This document shows positions 1 through 12,169 of a DNA stretch of 37,723 nucleotides, in pieces. Under the pieces are notes generated by a model. The model saw only the letters and a program-made list of their open reading frames with translations. It did not search any database and was not told the DNA's origin. The position numbers and the translations under genes were made by a program. The DNA is from an uncultured Clostridia bacterium (GTDB taxonomy: Bacteria > Bacillota > Clostridia > UBA1212 > UBA1255), in assembly GCA_904420095.1 (NCBI GenBank), contig CAJFUB010000046.1, forward strand, positions 1 through 37,723, in the 5' to 3' direction. The stretch's first letter is position 1, and each line of letters opens with the position of its first letter.

Positions 1-115
1 TAACACATTCCCTGTCTATCCGCTGTCCGCAAAACCATTGATTTTATTAGCTTTTTGCCGCTATCGCTATCACACCTCATTATTCCGTGAACCGGATTTT
101 GGGGGCGCCTGTGGC

Positions 116-145
116 TTGCCTTTTCAAGCCGGCCGAAAGTATAAT
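116..145 (+). promoter_or_regulatory. Putative sigma-A promoter for the DUF2971 gene
   Basis: TTGCCT at 116-121 and a perfect TATAAT at 140-145 are separated by 18 bases. The gene starts about 60 bases downstream. A short hairpin, GGCTTG (113-118) with CAAGCC (125-130), overlaps the -35 region, so the box assignment is tentative. Confidence 0.45.
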
Positions 146-202
146 AAGCATATTAAAAATAATTTTGATCAATCGGCATATAAAGAGAAGAGGCGGCAGG
201 AC

Positions 203-1294
203 GTGAGCAATCTTTATCATTATACAAGTGTTCAGGGATTTGAATCAATTATTAAAAATCAATGCCTTCGCATGACACGTTCAGATTTTATGAATGATCC
301 GCGCGATTGTCAGGTCTTTTTTGATATCGTGGAGCGATACATTGAAAAAATCTCGGTGGATGAGATATCTTATTCCTTAAACCTAAATCACAGAGAATTG
401 GTGCTTAAAACGGTAAAACAATATCCTGCCGCGGATTATCTGCGCTTTATCGTCGACAATATTCCGATTTATGTTTTGTCTTTAACGACAGAACCGGATT
501 CGCTTCCTATGTGGAACTATTACAGCGGAGACGGCGTGCAGTTTGCATTTGATAAAGCGCTGCTGCTTGGGGAGATCAGCAAGAGACTGTGCAGGAAAAA
601 TTTCGACTTTGTAGCCGCCACGGAAATCGAATATATCGACGCGGAAAATAGCGCGCCAATTGATTTAAAATTAAATTCGTTTTCTGATTTTAATGTTTAC
701 TATTATTCAGAATCCAAAAACACGGCGGTCCAATATATGCAGGATCTCAAGCATCGAGCTGAAGGAGATTTGGAATTTTTTGTGGACTCTTTTGTAAAGA
801 GCTATTTAAACACGGCTAGCTATTGTCTGGATTTTACGGAAAGCCGGACAGAATTTTTCTCTAAAATTTTTTATACAAACAGAGATATCGTGCAGAACCG
901 TCCGCAATTTAACCTTAAATTTAAAGCGGACATAGATTTATATATGCTGATTCTGGCAACGCATTTCAAGCCGAAAACGTTCAGTAATGAGAAAGAGCAC
1001 AGAATTGTGTTTTTTCATTATGATTTGAGCGGGCGGGCGCGCAAACTGGAATGCTATGCTCTTTCTAATTATCGTTTTGGAACGTGCCTGCGTCCTTACA
1101 TCGAATGCAGGTTCAACGAAGAAAACAGGTCTTTTTTGGATATGATCCGCAGCGTCACTTTATCTCCGACCACAGTTAAAATGCCGTTTGATTCAAATGC
1201 ATATAGAGGTGTTATCTGCAATTTTCTCAATCAATACGGCGGGGATTTTTCCGTGGAGCAAATCCATCTTTCCGGTCATGACATTCGCTGGTAA
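203..1294 (+). CDS. DUF2971 family protein
   Basis: This 363-residue soluble protein has the DUF2971 N-terminal pattern: an opening YHYTS, then 'ESIIKNQCLRMT' and 'FMNDPRDC' (about residues 4-38), followed by 'SLTTEPDSLPMWNYYSGDGVQFAF' split around a conserved 'MWNYY' core and a late 'NEKEHRI' element. The reading frame is open upstream to position 38, but GTG at 203 is preferred because the family motif begins three residues later and a purine-rich AGAGGCGG lies just upstream. The molecular function of the family is not established. Members often occur in accessory or defence-like islands (family knowledge), and a second DUF2971 gene begins at the far end of this window. No membrane segment or signal peptide is visible. 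It is transcribed alone, with a hairpin after the stop. Confidence 0.8.
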   Translation: MSNLYHYTSVQGFESIIKNQCLRMTRSDFMNDPRDCQVFFDIVERYIEKISVDEISYSLNLNHRELVLKTVKQYPAADYLRFIVDNIPIYVLSLTTEPDSLPMWNYYSGDGVQFAFDKALLLGEISKRLCRKNFDFVAATEIEYIDAENSAPIDLKLNSFSDFNVYYYSESKNTAVQYMQDLKHRAEGDLEFFVDSFVKSYLNTASYCLDFTESRTEFFSKIFYTNRDIVQNRPQFNLKFKADIDLYMLILATHFKPKTFSNEKEHRIVFFHYDLSGRARKLECYALSNYRFGTCLRPYIECRFNEENRSFLDMIRSVTLSPTTVKMPFDSNAYRGVICNFLNQYGGDFSVEQIHLSGHDIRW

Positions 1295-1368
1295 AAATAT
1301 AGCGGGACTCTCCTCCGCTCGGCGGGAAGCCTGATCCGCCGTGCTGACTTCGATTTTTTACAAAATCA

Positions 1369-1393
1369 GAGACATCGTCTCGATTTTCTTTCT
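1369..1393 (+). terminator. Possible weak terminator after the DUF2971 gene
   Basis: GAGAC (1369-1373), loop ATC and GTCTC (1377-1381) form a short stem followed by ATTTTCTTTCT. A second GGCGG/CCGCC hairpin lies at 1321-1340. The stems are short, so termination efficiency is uncertain. Confidence 0.35.
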
Positions 1394-1397
1394 CAAT

Positions 1398-1447
1398 GCT
1401 TTGAAAGAAGAAATTTGTGCTATAATGGTTCAAGTGTTTAAACCATT
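1398..1447 (+). promoter_or_regulatory. arsR promoter with overlapping inverted-repeat operator
   Basis: An extended -10 element (TG at 1418-1419, TATAAT at 1421-1426) lies 40 bases before the regulator start. A perfect inverted repeat, AATGGTT (1424-1430) and AACCATT (1441-1447) with a 10-base spacer, overlaps the -10 and probable start point. That position fits an autoregulatory ArsR operator. The -35 is weak. Confidence 0.55.
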
Positions 1448-1465
1448 TGTTAAAGGAGGGCGCGG

Positions 1466-1831
1466 ATGGACGAGTGCAGAGCGCGGCGGCAGTCCCTGGC
1501 GGATGAATTTAAGGCGCTGCAAAGCTTCTTTGCGGCGCTGGGAGACGAAACCAGACAGCAGATTTTTCTTGCGCTGCTGGAGCATGAGACCGTAGGAATG
1601 CGTGTGCCTGAAATCACCAGACGCACCCATCTTTCCCGTCCGGCTGTGTCCCATCATCTGCGCGTCCTTAGGGATGCCGGATTGGTTAACATCCATCGGC
1701 AGGGCGCCATGAATTATTACTATGTGGATGCAAATTTGAGCAAATGGAGCGAAATCAAGGCGCTGGTGGATCATGTGTGCCGGGTAGCCGGGGATGCCGC
1801 ACGGGCACATTACCCTCGTTTAGAAGAATAG
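1466..1831 (+). CDS. ArsR/SmtB-family transcriptional regulator
   Basis: A 121-residue winged-helix regulator. The helix-turn-helix is clear: 'FFAALGDETRQQIFLALL' (about residues 21-38) followed by 'HLSRPAVSHHLRVLRDAGLV' (about 53-72) and the wing 'INIHRQGAMNYYYVD'-like segment. ArsR proteins are dimeric repressors released from DNA by metals or other signals. The classic ELCVCDL metal-box cysteines are absent, so the inducer may not be a soft metal. ATG at 1466 follows AAAGGAGGG at a good distance. The stop lies 14 bases before the nitroreductase start, so both are probably one transcript. An inverted repeat over its -10 suggests self-repression and control of the nitroreductase. Confidence 0.88.
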   Translation: MDECRARRQSLADEFKALQSFFAALGDETRQQIFLALLEHETVGMRVPEITRRTHLSRPAVSHHLRVLRDAGLVNIHRQGAMNYYYVDANLSKWSEIKALVDHVCRVAGDAARAHYPRLEE

Positions 1832-1845
1832 AAAGGATGATTCCC

Positions 1846-2523
1846 ATGACGATTTTAGAAGCGATGCAGGCCCGCCACGCGGTGCGAAGCTATAAAGATC
1901 TGCCGCTGAACCCCGAAACAATTTCGATTTTGCAAAAGGAGATCGACGCCTGCAATAGAGAGGGCGGGCTCCGGATTCAGCTGGTGACAGGCGAGCCAAA
2001 GGCCTTTGACAGCTTCCTGGCACATTACGGAAAATTTTCCGGCGTGCAGAACTATATTGCCCTTATCGGTAAGAAGAACGCCGATCTGGATGAAAAGCTG
2101 GGCTACTACGGAGAACGGCTGGCTTTGCAGGCGCAGATGCTGGAGCTCAACACCTGCTGGGTGGCCATGACCTTTGGAAAAGGCGCGGCAAAAAGCTTCT
2201 GCACCATCGCTCCGGGGGAAAAGCTGATATGCGTGCTGTCCTTGGGGTACGGGGCGACACAGGGAACTGCGCACAAGAGCAAGCCAATGGACGCACTCTG
2301 CCAGGTTGAAGGGGATATGCCGGAATGGTTCCGTAAGGGCATGGAGGCGGCGCTGCTGGCTCCCACGGCCATGAACCAGCAGAAGTTTTTGCTTTCCCTG
2401 AGCGGAAACGAAGTGACGGCAAAAGCTCTGGGCGGTTTTTATTCCAAGGTGGATTTGGGCATCGTTAAATATCACTTTGAAGCAGGCGCGGGAAAAGAAA
2501 ATTTTTCCTGGGGCGGCCGATAA
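1846..2523 (+). CDS. Nitroreductase family protein (TM1586-like)
   Basis: A 225-residue FMN-dependent nitroreductase-fold protein. The N-terminus 'LEAMQARHAVRSYKDLPL' is the typical nitroreductase opening with the RhSxR-type FMN phosphate contact, and 'LNTCWVAMTFGKG' and 'EAALLAPTAMNQQKF' match the FMN and active-site segments of the TM1586-like putative nitroreductase family. 'YHFEAGAGKENFSW' is a typical family C-terminus, so the gene looks complete. The start was placed at ATG 1846 because AGAAAGGA lies seven bases upstream; an upstream ATG at 1837 would overlap that ribosome site. It sits directly behind the ArsR regulator, which likely controls it. The natural substrate is unknown. A GNAT remnant begins right at its stop codon. 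Confidence 0.85.
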   Translation: MTILEAMQARHAVRSYKDLPLNPETISILQKEIDACNREGGLRIQLVTGEPKAFDSFLAHYGKFSGVQNYIALIGKKNADLDEKLGYYGERLALQAQMLELNTCWVAMTFGKGAAKSFCTIAPGEKLICVLSLGYGATQGTAHKSKPMDALCQVEGDMPEWFRKGMEAALLAPTAMNQQKFLLSLSGNEVTAKALGGFYSKVDLGIVKYHFEAGAGKENFSWGGR

Positions 2524-2697
2524 TTTCTGCAAAAGTGCACGGCAATTCGGCGCTGATTCTGGATACGCCGAAAAATACGGAACAGGCGCACAAATTTTAT
2601 GAAAAAGCCGGATTTCAAAAAGTCGAAGAAGCACGGTTCCCCGTCCGTTATGATCATCCCTATGACGACAGCGGGCTTCTACCGCCTGGATCTGTGA
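2520..2697 (+). pseudogene. GNAT acetyltransferase remnant, truncated and frameshifted
   Basis: The frame starting at 2520 reads 'IISAKVHGNSALILDTPKN', then 'AHKFYEKAGFQKVEEA' and 'RYDHPYDDS'. The FYEKAGF element is the typical end of the GNAT acetyl-CoA fold. After 'YDDSG' the frame is lost. The neighbouring frame continues with 'GFYRLDL' and a TGA at 2695-2697, a common GNAT ending, so a one-base indel near 2672 broke the gene. The whole N-terminal half, including the acetyl-CoA pyrophosphate loop, is missing, and the remnant abuts the nitroreductase stop. It is probably left over from a deletion joining two loci. The frames overlap the nitroreductase stop by four bases. Confidence 0.65.
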
Positions 2698-2848
2698 GAT
2701 ACGGAGCCGGGGGCTTTCAGACAAAATTTATCGTTCGTTTTTTGAAAATATAGCAAAAGTCCAAAAAACAGATGGTATTTGCATTGATTTTTCTGTAAAA
2801 ATAAAAATAAGACGTTTTTTCATACGGCTCATTCTGTGATTTGTCTAT

Positions 2849-2876
2849 TGTAATTGTTGAAAAAATATGTTATTTT
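2849..2876 (+). promoter_or_regulatory. Possible promoter of the carbohydrate operon
   Basis: The AT-rich stretch 2698-2917 holds no gene. TTGTAA at 2849-2854 and TATTTT at 2871-2876 are 16 bases apart and precede the GGAGG site at 2904-2908. Both boxes are imperfect. Confidence 0.3.
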
Positions 2877-2917
2877 AATCATTAATCAAAAAACAAAATA
2901 CTTGGAGGTATGGCTGT

Positions 2918-4048
2918 ATGAACAAAAAAAGAAAAAAATATAGCGTATTGACGAGGGCTTTTCTGCTGTTTTCCGCAGTAATTCTGGCGCTCTCTTTCTC
3001 CGCCTGCTCGGGCGGAACGGACGAGGACGCGGAAAAGACGCCGACGGCCGCCGCTGCGACGCCTACGCCGCAGGAAACGGCAAAGCCGACCGAGGCGCCT
3101 ACAGCGCCGCCGCCGGAGAATACTGTGGAAATTACAGTCGAAAAATACCCTTCTTTGTTTACTATATTTGGAGAGGCAACGACGCTTGCGGAAAACGACG
3201 CGGGAGTTCCGTATCCCTGTATAAAGCTGGAACAGTCTGACGAGGATCTCTTTAATGAAGAATATTATAATTCCGGCGTATATGTTACGCTGAACGCCTC
3301 CGAGGAATGCAGCGCGGCGGTCTATGTCACACTCGCGGCGCCGGACGCCGTAAACGGCGCATCCGGTTATATGCTGAAGTATTGCATGAATGAGGAGTTT
3401 GAAGATCCGGATCTGGATGCGGATTATGTTGATCTTGATATGGAGTGCCTGGAGCCGCTTCAGACCGTTCAGGAGTTTGTTTTTGACATTGATCTCAAGC
3501 AGGGCGAGAATAAGCTGTATCTGTTCCAGAGCACCGTAGGCGAGCATGGAGGATGGCGGATCTCCGTAACGGGCCTGCGTCTGGAGCTGAGTGCGGGAGA
3601 CATCGCGCTTCCGGAAGTGGAGGAGAAGCCGAAAAACGTAATCGATTTTCCTGCCGAGGGGCTCGTGCTCGACACAACGAATTATAATACGGCCAGAGGC
3701 ATCCGTCCGGAGGATACGACGGACGAAAAGACGCAAAGCGGTCAGAATTTCGGATATTTCGATGTGGGAGCCGAGCTGACTTATGTATTAAACGTGCAGA
3801 AAGCCGGCACATATGAAATCAGCTATCGACTTTCCTCCCCGGATGGAACCGGCGTGCTGGAGGTATATGTCGACGACGAAGAGGCCGGAGCAATGGAAAA
3901 CAGCGAAAATACAGGAGACTATCAGGCATGGATCGATCTCGAAGATAAGACGGAAATCGAGCTTTCCGAGGGAGAACATACGTTAAGATTCACGGTTACC
4001 GAATCCGGCTTTAATATTTCGTATTTCACGGTGCTGCCGAAGGCGTGA
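2918..4048 (+). CDS. Lipoprotein with C-terminal CBM6-like carbohydrate-binding domain
   Basis: A 376-residue exported lipoprotein. A basic start, hydrophobic stretch (about 14-27) and lipobox ending at Cys30 ('FSAC') predict diacylglyceryl anchoring. Residues 31-70 are a Thr/Pro/Ala-rich linker. The central region (about 70-225) is a beta-rich domain I do not recognise. Residues about 243-376 resemble a CBM6/CBM35-type fold: 'GYFDVGAELTYVLNVQKAGTY', split by a Y-E-I-S-Y-R-L strand, ending in 'LSEGEHTLRFTV' and 'GFNISYF'. It starts at ATG 2918 behind GGAGG and ends 23 bases before the next gene, so it leads a three-gene operon with two GH99-like proteins. It probably captures polysaccharide at the cell surface; the ligand is unknown. 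Confidence 0.65.
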   Translation: MNKKRKKYSVLTRAFLLFSAVILALSFSACSGGTDEDAEKTPTAAAATPTPQETAKPTEAPTAPPPENTVEITVEKYPSLFTIFGEATTLAENDAGVPYPCIKLEQSDEDLFNEEYYNSGVYVTLNASEECSAAVYVTLAAPDAVNGASGYMLKYCMNEEFEDPDLDADYVDLDMECLEPLQTVQEFVFDIDLKQGENKLYLFQSTVGEHGGWRISVTGLRLELSAGDIALPEVEEKPKNVIDFPAEGLVLDTTNYNTARGIRPEDTTDEKTQSGQNFGYFDVGAELTYVLNVQKAGTYEISYRLSSPDGTGVLEVYVDDEEAGAMENSENTGDYQAWIDLEDKTEIELSEGEHTLRFTVTESGFNISYFTVLPKA

Positions 4049-4071
4049 GGCAGGGAACAGGAGTCGGTTTT

Positions 4072-5796
4072 ATGAAAGCATATGAGGGACCGTATTCAAA
4101 AGTAAATGGCGCGTACGGAGGCATCGACGATCTGGGGCGGGCGCTGACGACGGATGCTTCGCTTCCGCTGCCGCGTGAAAATCGGTCGGTCGGCATCTTT
4201 TATTATCTGGCCCCGGGAAATCACGGCCTGCGAGGACCGTATGACAACAGTAAAATCGTAGCGGCGCATCCGGACGCGACGGATTCGGAAGAAGCGTGGA
4301 CGGCCGCGGGCGGCGGCCCGCGGCATGCGGATCATCATTGGGGAGAACCTCTGTTCGGCTATTATTCGATGCATGACGAATGGGTTATCCGGAAGCATAT
4401 TCAGATGCTGACGGATGCGGGCGTCGATTATCTTATTTTTGATACGACAAACGCCGTAACGTATGATGAAACGGCACTGAAGGTTTTCCGGATTCTGGAT
4501 GAATTTTACAGGCAGGGAATCACAAATGTTCCGAAAGCTGCCTATTACACGAACTCGGCTTCAGGAAAGACAATCAATCATATTTACCATCATATTTATC
4601 AAAAATATCCCGAATACGAACACCTCTGGTTCCGCTGGGACGGCAGGCCGCTCGCGATCGGACACCCGGATGATCCGGAGCTTGAGGAAGAAGCAAAACG
4701 CTTTTTCCGGATTAAGATCAGCTACTGGCCAACGGAGAAAAGAAGCAGCGACGATCAGTGGCCCTGGGTAGAATTCGGAGGGATTTATTCGCCGGATGCG
4801 GTATATGGGAGGAACGGACGCAAAGAAGTGATCAGCGTTTCCTCGGCGCAGCATTGCTACAACGTATTCAGCGCAAGCGCTTGGTATGCAGAGCGCAATC
4901 GAACGAAAAGCTACAGGCGGGACACGGGAGAAAACGATCCTGCGGAGGATGCCGTATTGTGGGGATACAATTTTGCCGATCAATGGAAGTGGGCGATCGA
5001 ACAGGATCCGGAAACGGTTTTTGTAACGCAGTGGAATGAATGGCTTGCAATGAGGATGGATCCCATGGGCGGCCACCCGATCGTTTTTGTAGATCTGGCC
5101 GATCCGAACAACAGCCGCGACATAGAACCGATGCGCGGCGGATTCGGAGATAATTATTATATGCAGCTCTGCGAGTTTGTTCGCCGCTATAAGGGCGCTC
5201 CTCCGCGCGTGGAGGTCGGAGAGAACACAACAATTTCTATAGGGGGCGATTTCTCGCAATGGGATTCGGTGACCGCATGCTACCGGGACTATAAACGCGA
5301 TACGCTCCCCAGAGATCAGCAGGGATTTGGAGAATACCACTATACCGACAATTCGGGACGCAATGACTTTGATTTGATGAAGGTCGCACGAGATGAAGAG
5401 AACATATATTTTTATGTGCGAACGGTTGATCCGATCACTCCGCCGGACCGAAGCTGGATGACGCTGTTCCTGCGCAGCGGCCGTGCAGGAAATCCGAATT
5501 GGCACGGCTTTGATTACGCCGTAAACCGCGTGCTTCCTGGCGGAAAAGGCGCCGTGATCGAAGCGTGCGAGGGCGGCTGGAACTGGCGCACCGTAGGAAT
5601 TGCCGAACTGAAAACGGAGGGCAATCAAATGATGCTGCGCGTTCCGCGAAACCTTATCGGAGCGAACGAAGGACTTATAAATCTGCAATTCAAATGGGCG
5701 GATAATTATACGGAGGATGATATCTGGTCGTTCTACGAAAAAGGAGACGCGGCGCCGATCGGGCGTCTTACCTATGTGTTCAGAGAAGCGGACTGA
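4072..5796 (+). CDS. GH99/WbsX-like glycosidase candidate with CBM9-like C-terminal domain, no signal peptide
   Basis: This 574-residue protein has a TIM-barrel-like N-terminal domain related to the GH99/WbsX-like group: 'SVGIFYYLAPGNHG', 'WGEPLFGYYSMHDEWV', 'LTDAGVDYLIFDTTNAVTY', and 'WNEW' at residues 321-324, where the Glu is a catalytic candidate by analogy to the WNEW motif of that group. Residues about 385-574 form a CBM9/DOMON-like domain ('GGDFSQWDSV', 'GRNDFDLMKVARDEENIYFY', 'FKWADN'). ATG 4072 is chosen because ACAGGAG lies eight bases upstream; a GTG at 4045 in frame overlaps the previous stop. No signal peptide is visible from either start, unlike its neighbours, so it would act inside the cell or be exported by another route. 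It is a paralogue of the next gene. Substrate is unknown. Confidence 0.6.
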   Translation: MKAYEGPYSKVNGAYGGIDDLGRALTTDASLPLPRENRSVGIFYYLAPGNHGLRGPYDNSKIVAAHPDATDSEEAWTAAGGGPRHADHHWGEPLFGYYSMHDEWVIRKHIQMLTDAGVDYLIFDTTNAVTYDETALKVFRILDEFYRQGITNVPKAAYYTNSASGKTINHIYHHIYQKYPEYEHLWFRWDGRPLAIGHPDDPELEEEAKRFFRIKISYWPTEKRSSDDQWPWVEFGGIYSPDAVYGRNGRKEVISVSSAQHCYNVFSASAWYAERNRTKSYRRDTGENDPAEDAVLWGYNFADQWKWAIEQDPETVFVTQWNEWLAMRMDPMGGHPIVFVDLADPNNSRDIEPMRGGFGDNYYMQLCEFVRRYKGAPPRVEVGENTTISIGGDFSQWDSVTACYRDYKRDTLPRDQQGFGEYHYTDNSGRNDFDLMKVARDEENIYFYVRTVDPITPPDRSWMTLFLRSGRAGNPNWHGFDYAVNRVLPGGKGAVIEACEGGWNWRTVGIAELKTEGNQMMLRVPRNLIGANEGLINLQFKWADNYTEDDIWSFYEKGDAAPIGRLTYVFREAD

Positions 5797-5817
5797 TCGG
5801 CGGAAAGGGAAGGAACT

Positions 5818-10209
<4,392 letters not shown>

Positions 10210-10233
10210 TACAGAATCACAATACATGCAGCC

Positions 10234-10277
10234 GTCCGCCGCGCCCGGAATCGTTCCCCGATCGGGTGTGGGCGGAC
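10234..10277 (+). promoter_or_regulatory. Long hairpin between yajC and typA
   Basis: GTCCGCC (10234-10240) pairs with GGCGGAC (10271-10277), and an inner CGCCCG/CGGGTG stem extends it. Only a short T stretch follows, so it may be a partial terminator or an mRNA processing/stability element rather than a full stop. Confidence 0.4.
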
Positions 10278-10326
10278 TGTTTGGATTTTATAAGAAGCGG
10301 AACGATTCGGAAGAAATGGATGGAAT

Positions 10327-12165
10327 ATGGAAGCAAATACGAAAAACGTACGGAAAGACGTAAGAAATATCGCCATTATAGCGCATGTGGATCATGGAAA
10401 AACGACGCTTGTAGACGGACTGCTCAAGCAAAGCGGCACCTTTCGGGAAAATGAGGCCGTGCAGGAGCGCGTCATGGATTCCAACGATCTGGAACGGGAG
10501 CGCGGAATTACGATTTTATCTAAAAATACAGCGCTGAATTATAACGGATATACGATTAACGTTGTAGATACCCCGGGACATGCCGATTTCGGCGGAGAGG
10601 TAGAACGCGTTCTGGGAATGGTAGATGGCGTGCTGCTGCTGGTAGACGCATTCGAGGGATCTATGCCTCAGACGAGATTCGTGCTTTCCAAAGCGCTGTC
10701 CATGAATCTGAAGCCGATCGTCGTCATCAATAAAATCGACCGGGACGGCGCCAGACCGCTGGAGGTGCTCGACGAGGTCCTGGAGCTGTTCATGGATTTG
10801 GGGGCGGATGAAGATCAGCTCAATTTTCCCGTGGTCTATGCCTCCTCCCGCGACGGCTATGCTTCTCTGGAGCCGGACGGCGGCGAGAAAACTGATCTGC
10901 GCCCGCTGTTCGACACGATTATCAAAGAGATCCCGGCGCCGCGCGCGGACGTAGAAGCGCCGTTTCGGATGCTGGTGTCCAACGTAACGACAGACGAATA
11001 CGTCGGGCGCATCGCCGTCGCACGCGTCGACCGCGGCAGAATCGCGGCAGGACAGCCGGTGGTGGTATGCAACGCGAAGGACGGAACCAGGAAAAATGCA
11101 AAAATCACATATCTTTATAAATTCCAGGGGCTTCGGCGTGTAGAAACGCAGGAAGCAATGGGCGGAGACATCGTTGTGATCGCAGGGCTGCCCGACATCA
11201 ATATCGGCGACACGGTCTGCAGTCCCGAGGCGGTGGATCCCATTCCGTTTATAAATATTGACGAGCCTACGATTTCCATGAATTTCAGCGTAAATAACAG
11301 TCCATTTGCCGGACAGGAGGGAACGTATGTCACGTCGCGCCATATCCGCGAGCGGCTTTATAAAGAGCTGGAAACAAACGTCAGTCTGAGAATTGAAGAT
11401 ACGGATTCTCCTGACACGCTGAAGGTATCGGGGCGCGGAGAGCTCCATCTTTCTATTCTGATTGAAACAATGCGGCGGCAGGGCTACGAATTTCAGGTAT
11501 CGCGTCCGCGTGTTATTTATAAAGAATCCGAAGGCGTTTTATATGAGCCGATGGAGCTCCTGACAATCGATGCGCCGGAAGACGCCGTGGGCGTTGTAAT
11601 CGAAAAAATCGGACGCAGAAAGGGCGAAATGCTGAACATGCATCCGGCTTTGGAAAATTACGTCCGGCTGGATTTCAGAATTCCGTCAAGAGGCCTGATC
11701 GGTTATCGATCGGAATTTTTGACGGATACCCGCGGAAATGGTATAATGAATCATATCTTCGACGGATTTGAGCCATATAAAGGCGATCTGGACGCCAGAC
11801 AGCACGGCTCTCTGATCGCGTGGGAACGAGGAGAAGCCGTAACCTACGGGCTATACAACGCGCAGGAGCGCGGAAAGCTTTTTATCGGCCCCGGGGAAAA
11901 GGTGTACGAGGGAATGGTGGTCGGCGAATGCGCGCGCGCCGAGGATCTTGTTATCAATGTCTGCAAGCGCAAACATATTACGAACATCCGCGCCTCCGGC
12001 TCGGACGACGCCCTGAAGCTGACGCCTCCCGTAGTATTGAGCCTGGAACAGGCGCTTGAATTCATATCCGACGACGAGCTTGTAGAAATTACGCCGAAGA
12101 GCATTCGGCTCAGAAAGAAAATATTGGACACGGAGCAGAGAGCAAAAGCCAGAGCAAAGGGGTGA
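10327..12165 (+). CDS. typA: Ribosome-associated translational GTPase TypA/BipA
   Basis: A 612-residue GTPase of the EF-G/LepA superfamily that binds ribosomes and supports 50S assembly and stress growth (family knowledge). The G domain is intact: P-loop '[15 protein letters not shown]' (about 18-32), 'RERGITI' switch region, '[11 protein letters not shown]', and NKID for guanine recognition. The beta-barrel domain, EF-G-like domains with '[20 protein letters not shown]', and the TypA-specific C-terminal region ('[18 protein letters not shown]', '[20 protein letters not shown]') follow. Length is normal. The Shine-Dalgarno sequence before ATG 10327 is weak (GGATGG). It ends four bases before the mltG start, suggesting coupled translation. 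Confidence 0.95.
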   Translation: MEANTKNVRKDVRNIAIIAHVDHGKTTLVDGLLKQSGTFRENEAVQERVMDSNDLERERGITILSKNTALNYNGYTINVVDTPGHADFGGEVERVLGMVDGVLLLVDAFEGSMPQTRFVLSKALSMNLKPIVVINKIDRDGARPLEVLDEVLELFMDLGADEDQLNFPVVYASSRDGYASLEPDGGEKTDLRPLFDTIIKEIPAPRADVEAPFRMLVSNVTTDEYVGRIAVARVDRGRIAAGQPVVVCNAKDGTRKNAKITYLYKFQGLRRVETQEAMGGDIVVIAGLPDINIGDTVCSPEAVDPIPFINIDEPTISMNFSVNNSPFAGQEGTYVTSRHIRERLYKELETNVSLRIEDTDSPDTLKVSGRGELHLSILIETMRRQGYEFQVSRPRVIYKESEGVLYEPMELLTIDAPEDAVGVVIEKIGRRKGEMLNMHPALENYVRLDFRIPSRGLIGYRSEFLTDTRGNGIMNHIFDGFEPYKGDLDARQHGSLIAWERGEAVTYGLYNAQERGKLFIGPGEKVYEGMVVGECARAEDLVINVCKRKHITNIRASGSDDALKLTPPVVLSLEQALEFISDDELVEITPKSIRLRKKILDTEQRAKARAKG

Positions 12166-12169
12166 TTCC

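Noticed and set aside
38-202. 55-codon N-terminal extension of the first DUF2971 gene
   Set aside because: It contains a probable promoter and a hairpin, has no family similarity, and the conserved DUF2971 opening starts at the GTG at 203.
4561-5688. Long minus-strand open frame opposite the GH99-like gene (375 codons)
   Set aside because: It is a shadow frame with no ribosome site, unusual composition and no domain, while the plus strand has clear family motifs. Similar shadows opposite the membrane-anchored paralogue and the ATPase were also dropped.
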